The position numbers were made by a program, and so were the translations under genes. Shown one piece after another: positions 63,651-64,000 of a stretch of DNA of 64,000 nucleotides (within the stretch, counting starts at the first letter, position 1; each line of letters opens with the position of its first letter). The notes under the pieces were generated by a model. The model was not told where the DNA came from and ran no database searches. It was given only the letters and a program-made list of their open reading frames with translations. The DNA is from Apoda limacodes (taxonomy: Eukaryota > Arthropoda > Insecta > Lepidoptera > Limacodidae): the NCBI GenBank assembly GCA_946406115.1, contig OX291550.1, forward strand, positions 25,644,722 through 25,708,721. Direction: 5' to 3'.

Positions 63651-64000
63651 GCTATTTCGTAACATAGGTATAATATTTCCGTGAAATGTAACGCCACCAA
63701 AAGACGCAATATTGTGACATATATTTTCATGGAATTCACGCCACCAAAAGATGCTATCTTGTAACATAAAATAATTCTGTTGAATGTAACGCCAGCAAAA
63801 GACGCTATCTTGTAACAAATAATATTTCTATGGAATGTATCGCCACCAAAAGACGCTATCTTGTGTATATAAAAATTTTATAAAATGTAAAGCCACCAAA
63901 AGACACTACCTTGTAATATATAATAATTCCATGAATTGTAACGCCACCAAAAAACACTATCTTGTAACATATAATATTTCCATGAAATGTATCGCTAACA
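63651..64000. repeat. 51-bp minisatellite, at least 7 degenerate copies, runs off the window
   Basis: GCCACCAAAAGACGC-like blocks start near 63693, 63740, 63791, 63842, 63892 and 63943, steps of 47-51 bp. Each is followed by TATCTTGTAACATA and an ATATTTCCATGAAATGTA-like half. The array continues past base 64000. Confidence 0.9.

Overview
The window looks like nuclear DNA of a moth or butterfly (Lepidoptera). It is AT-rich with short GC-rich exons bounded by GT-AG (one GC-AG) introns. It is full of insect repeats: a repeated 3'-end LINE family, Helitron ends, tRNA-type SINEs, hAT and Harbinger-like transposons and MITEs. Species and chromosome cannot be told from the sequence.

Layout. (1) 1-33018, plus strand: the 3' three quarters of a thrombospondin type-1 repeat membrane protein of the THSD7A/THSD7B family. 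I assembled 27 exons (6687-33018). Their phases close exactly and give 1231 residues, about 18 TSP1-like modules, one transmembrane helix and a short cytoplasmic tail. The N-terminal exons lie before the window, so bases 1-6686 are intron. (2) 33019-38079: convergent intergenic DNA with a 56-bp tandem repeat. (3) 38080-58624, minus strand: a 10-exon gene for an unidentified 375-residue helical/coiled-coil protein, possibly N-myristoylated. Its last intron holds a complete intronless gene on the same strand (41331-43460) for the 75-kDa subunit of mitochondrial complex I (ND-75/NDUFS1), very probably a retrogene with all Fe-S ligands intact. (4) 61495-63615, plus strand: a 3-exon, 166-residue homologue of CFAP276 (C1orf194), an axonemal doublet-microtubule protein, followed by a 51-bp minisatellite that runs off the window end.

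Mobile DNA. Two hAT elements have perfect 8-bp target duplications: 1322-3007, split by a LINE, and 50543-52388, carrying a decayed transposase. A nearly intact Harbinger/DDE_Tnp_4-type transposase with one frameshift lies at 29993-31130. A roughly 3-kb inverted LINE structure lies at 54950-57995. Two copies of a 0.8-1 kb repeat carry a piece of 5S rRNA.

The genes do not form one pathway. THSD7 is an extracellular adhesion/guidance-type protein. The CFAP276 gene, the coiled-coil gene head-to-head with it and the nested ND-75 retrogene would be consistent with a cilium/sperm-biased neighbourhood, but that is inference. No prokaryotic features, CRISPR arrays, intact tRNA genes or rRNA genes were seen.
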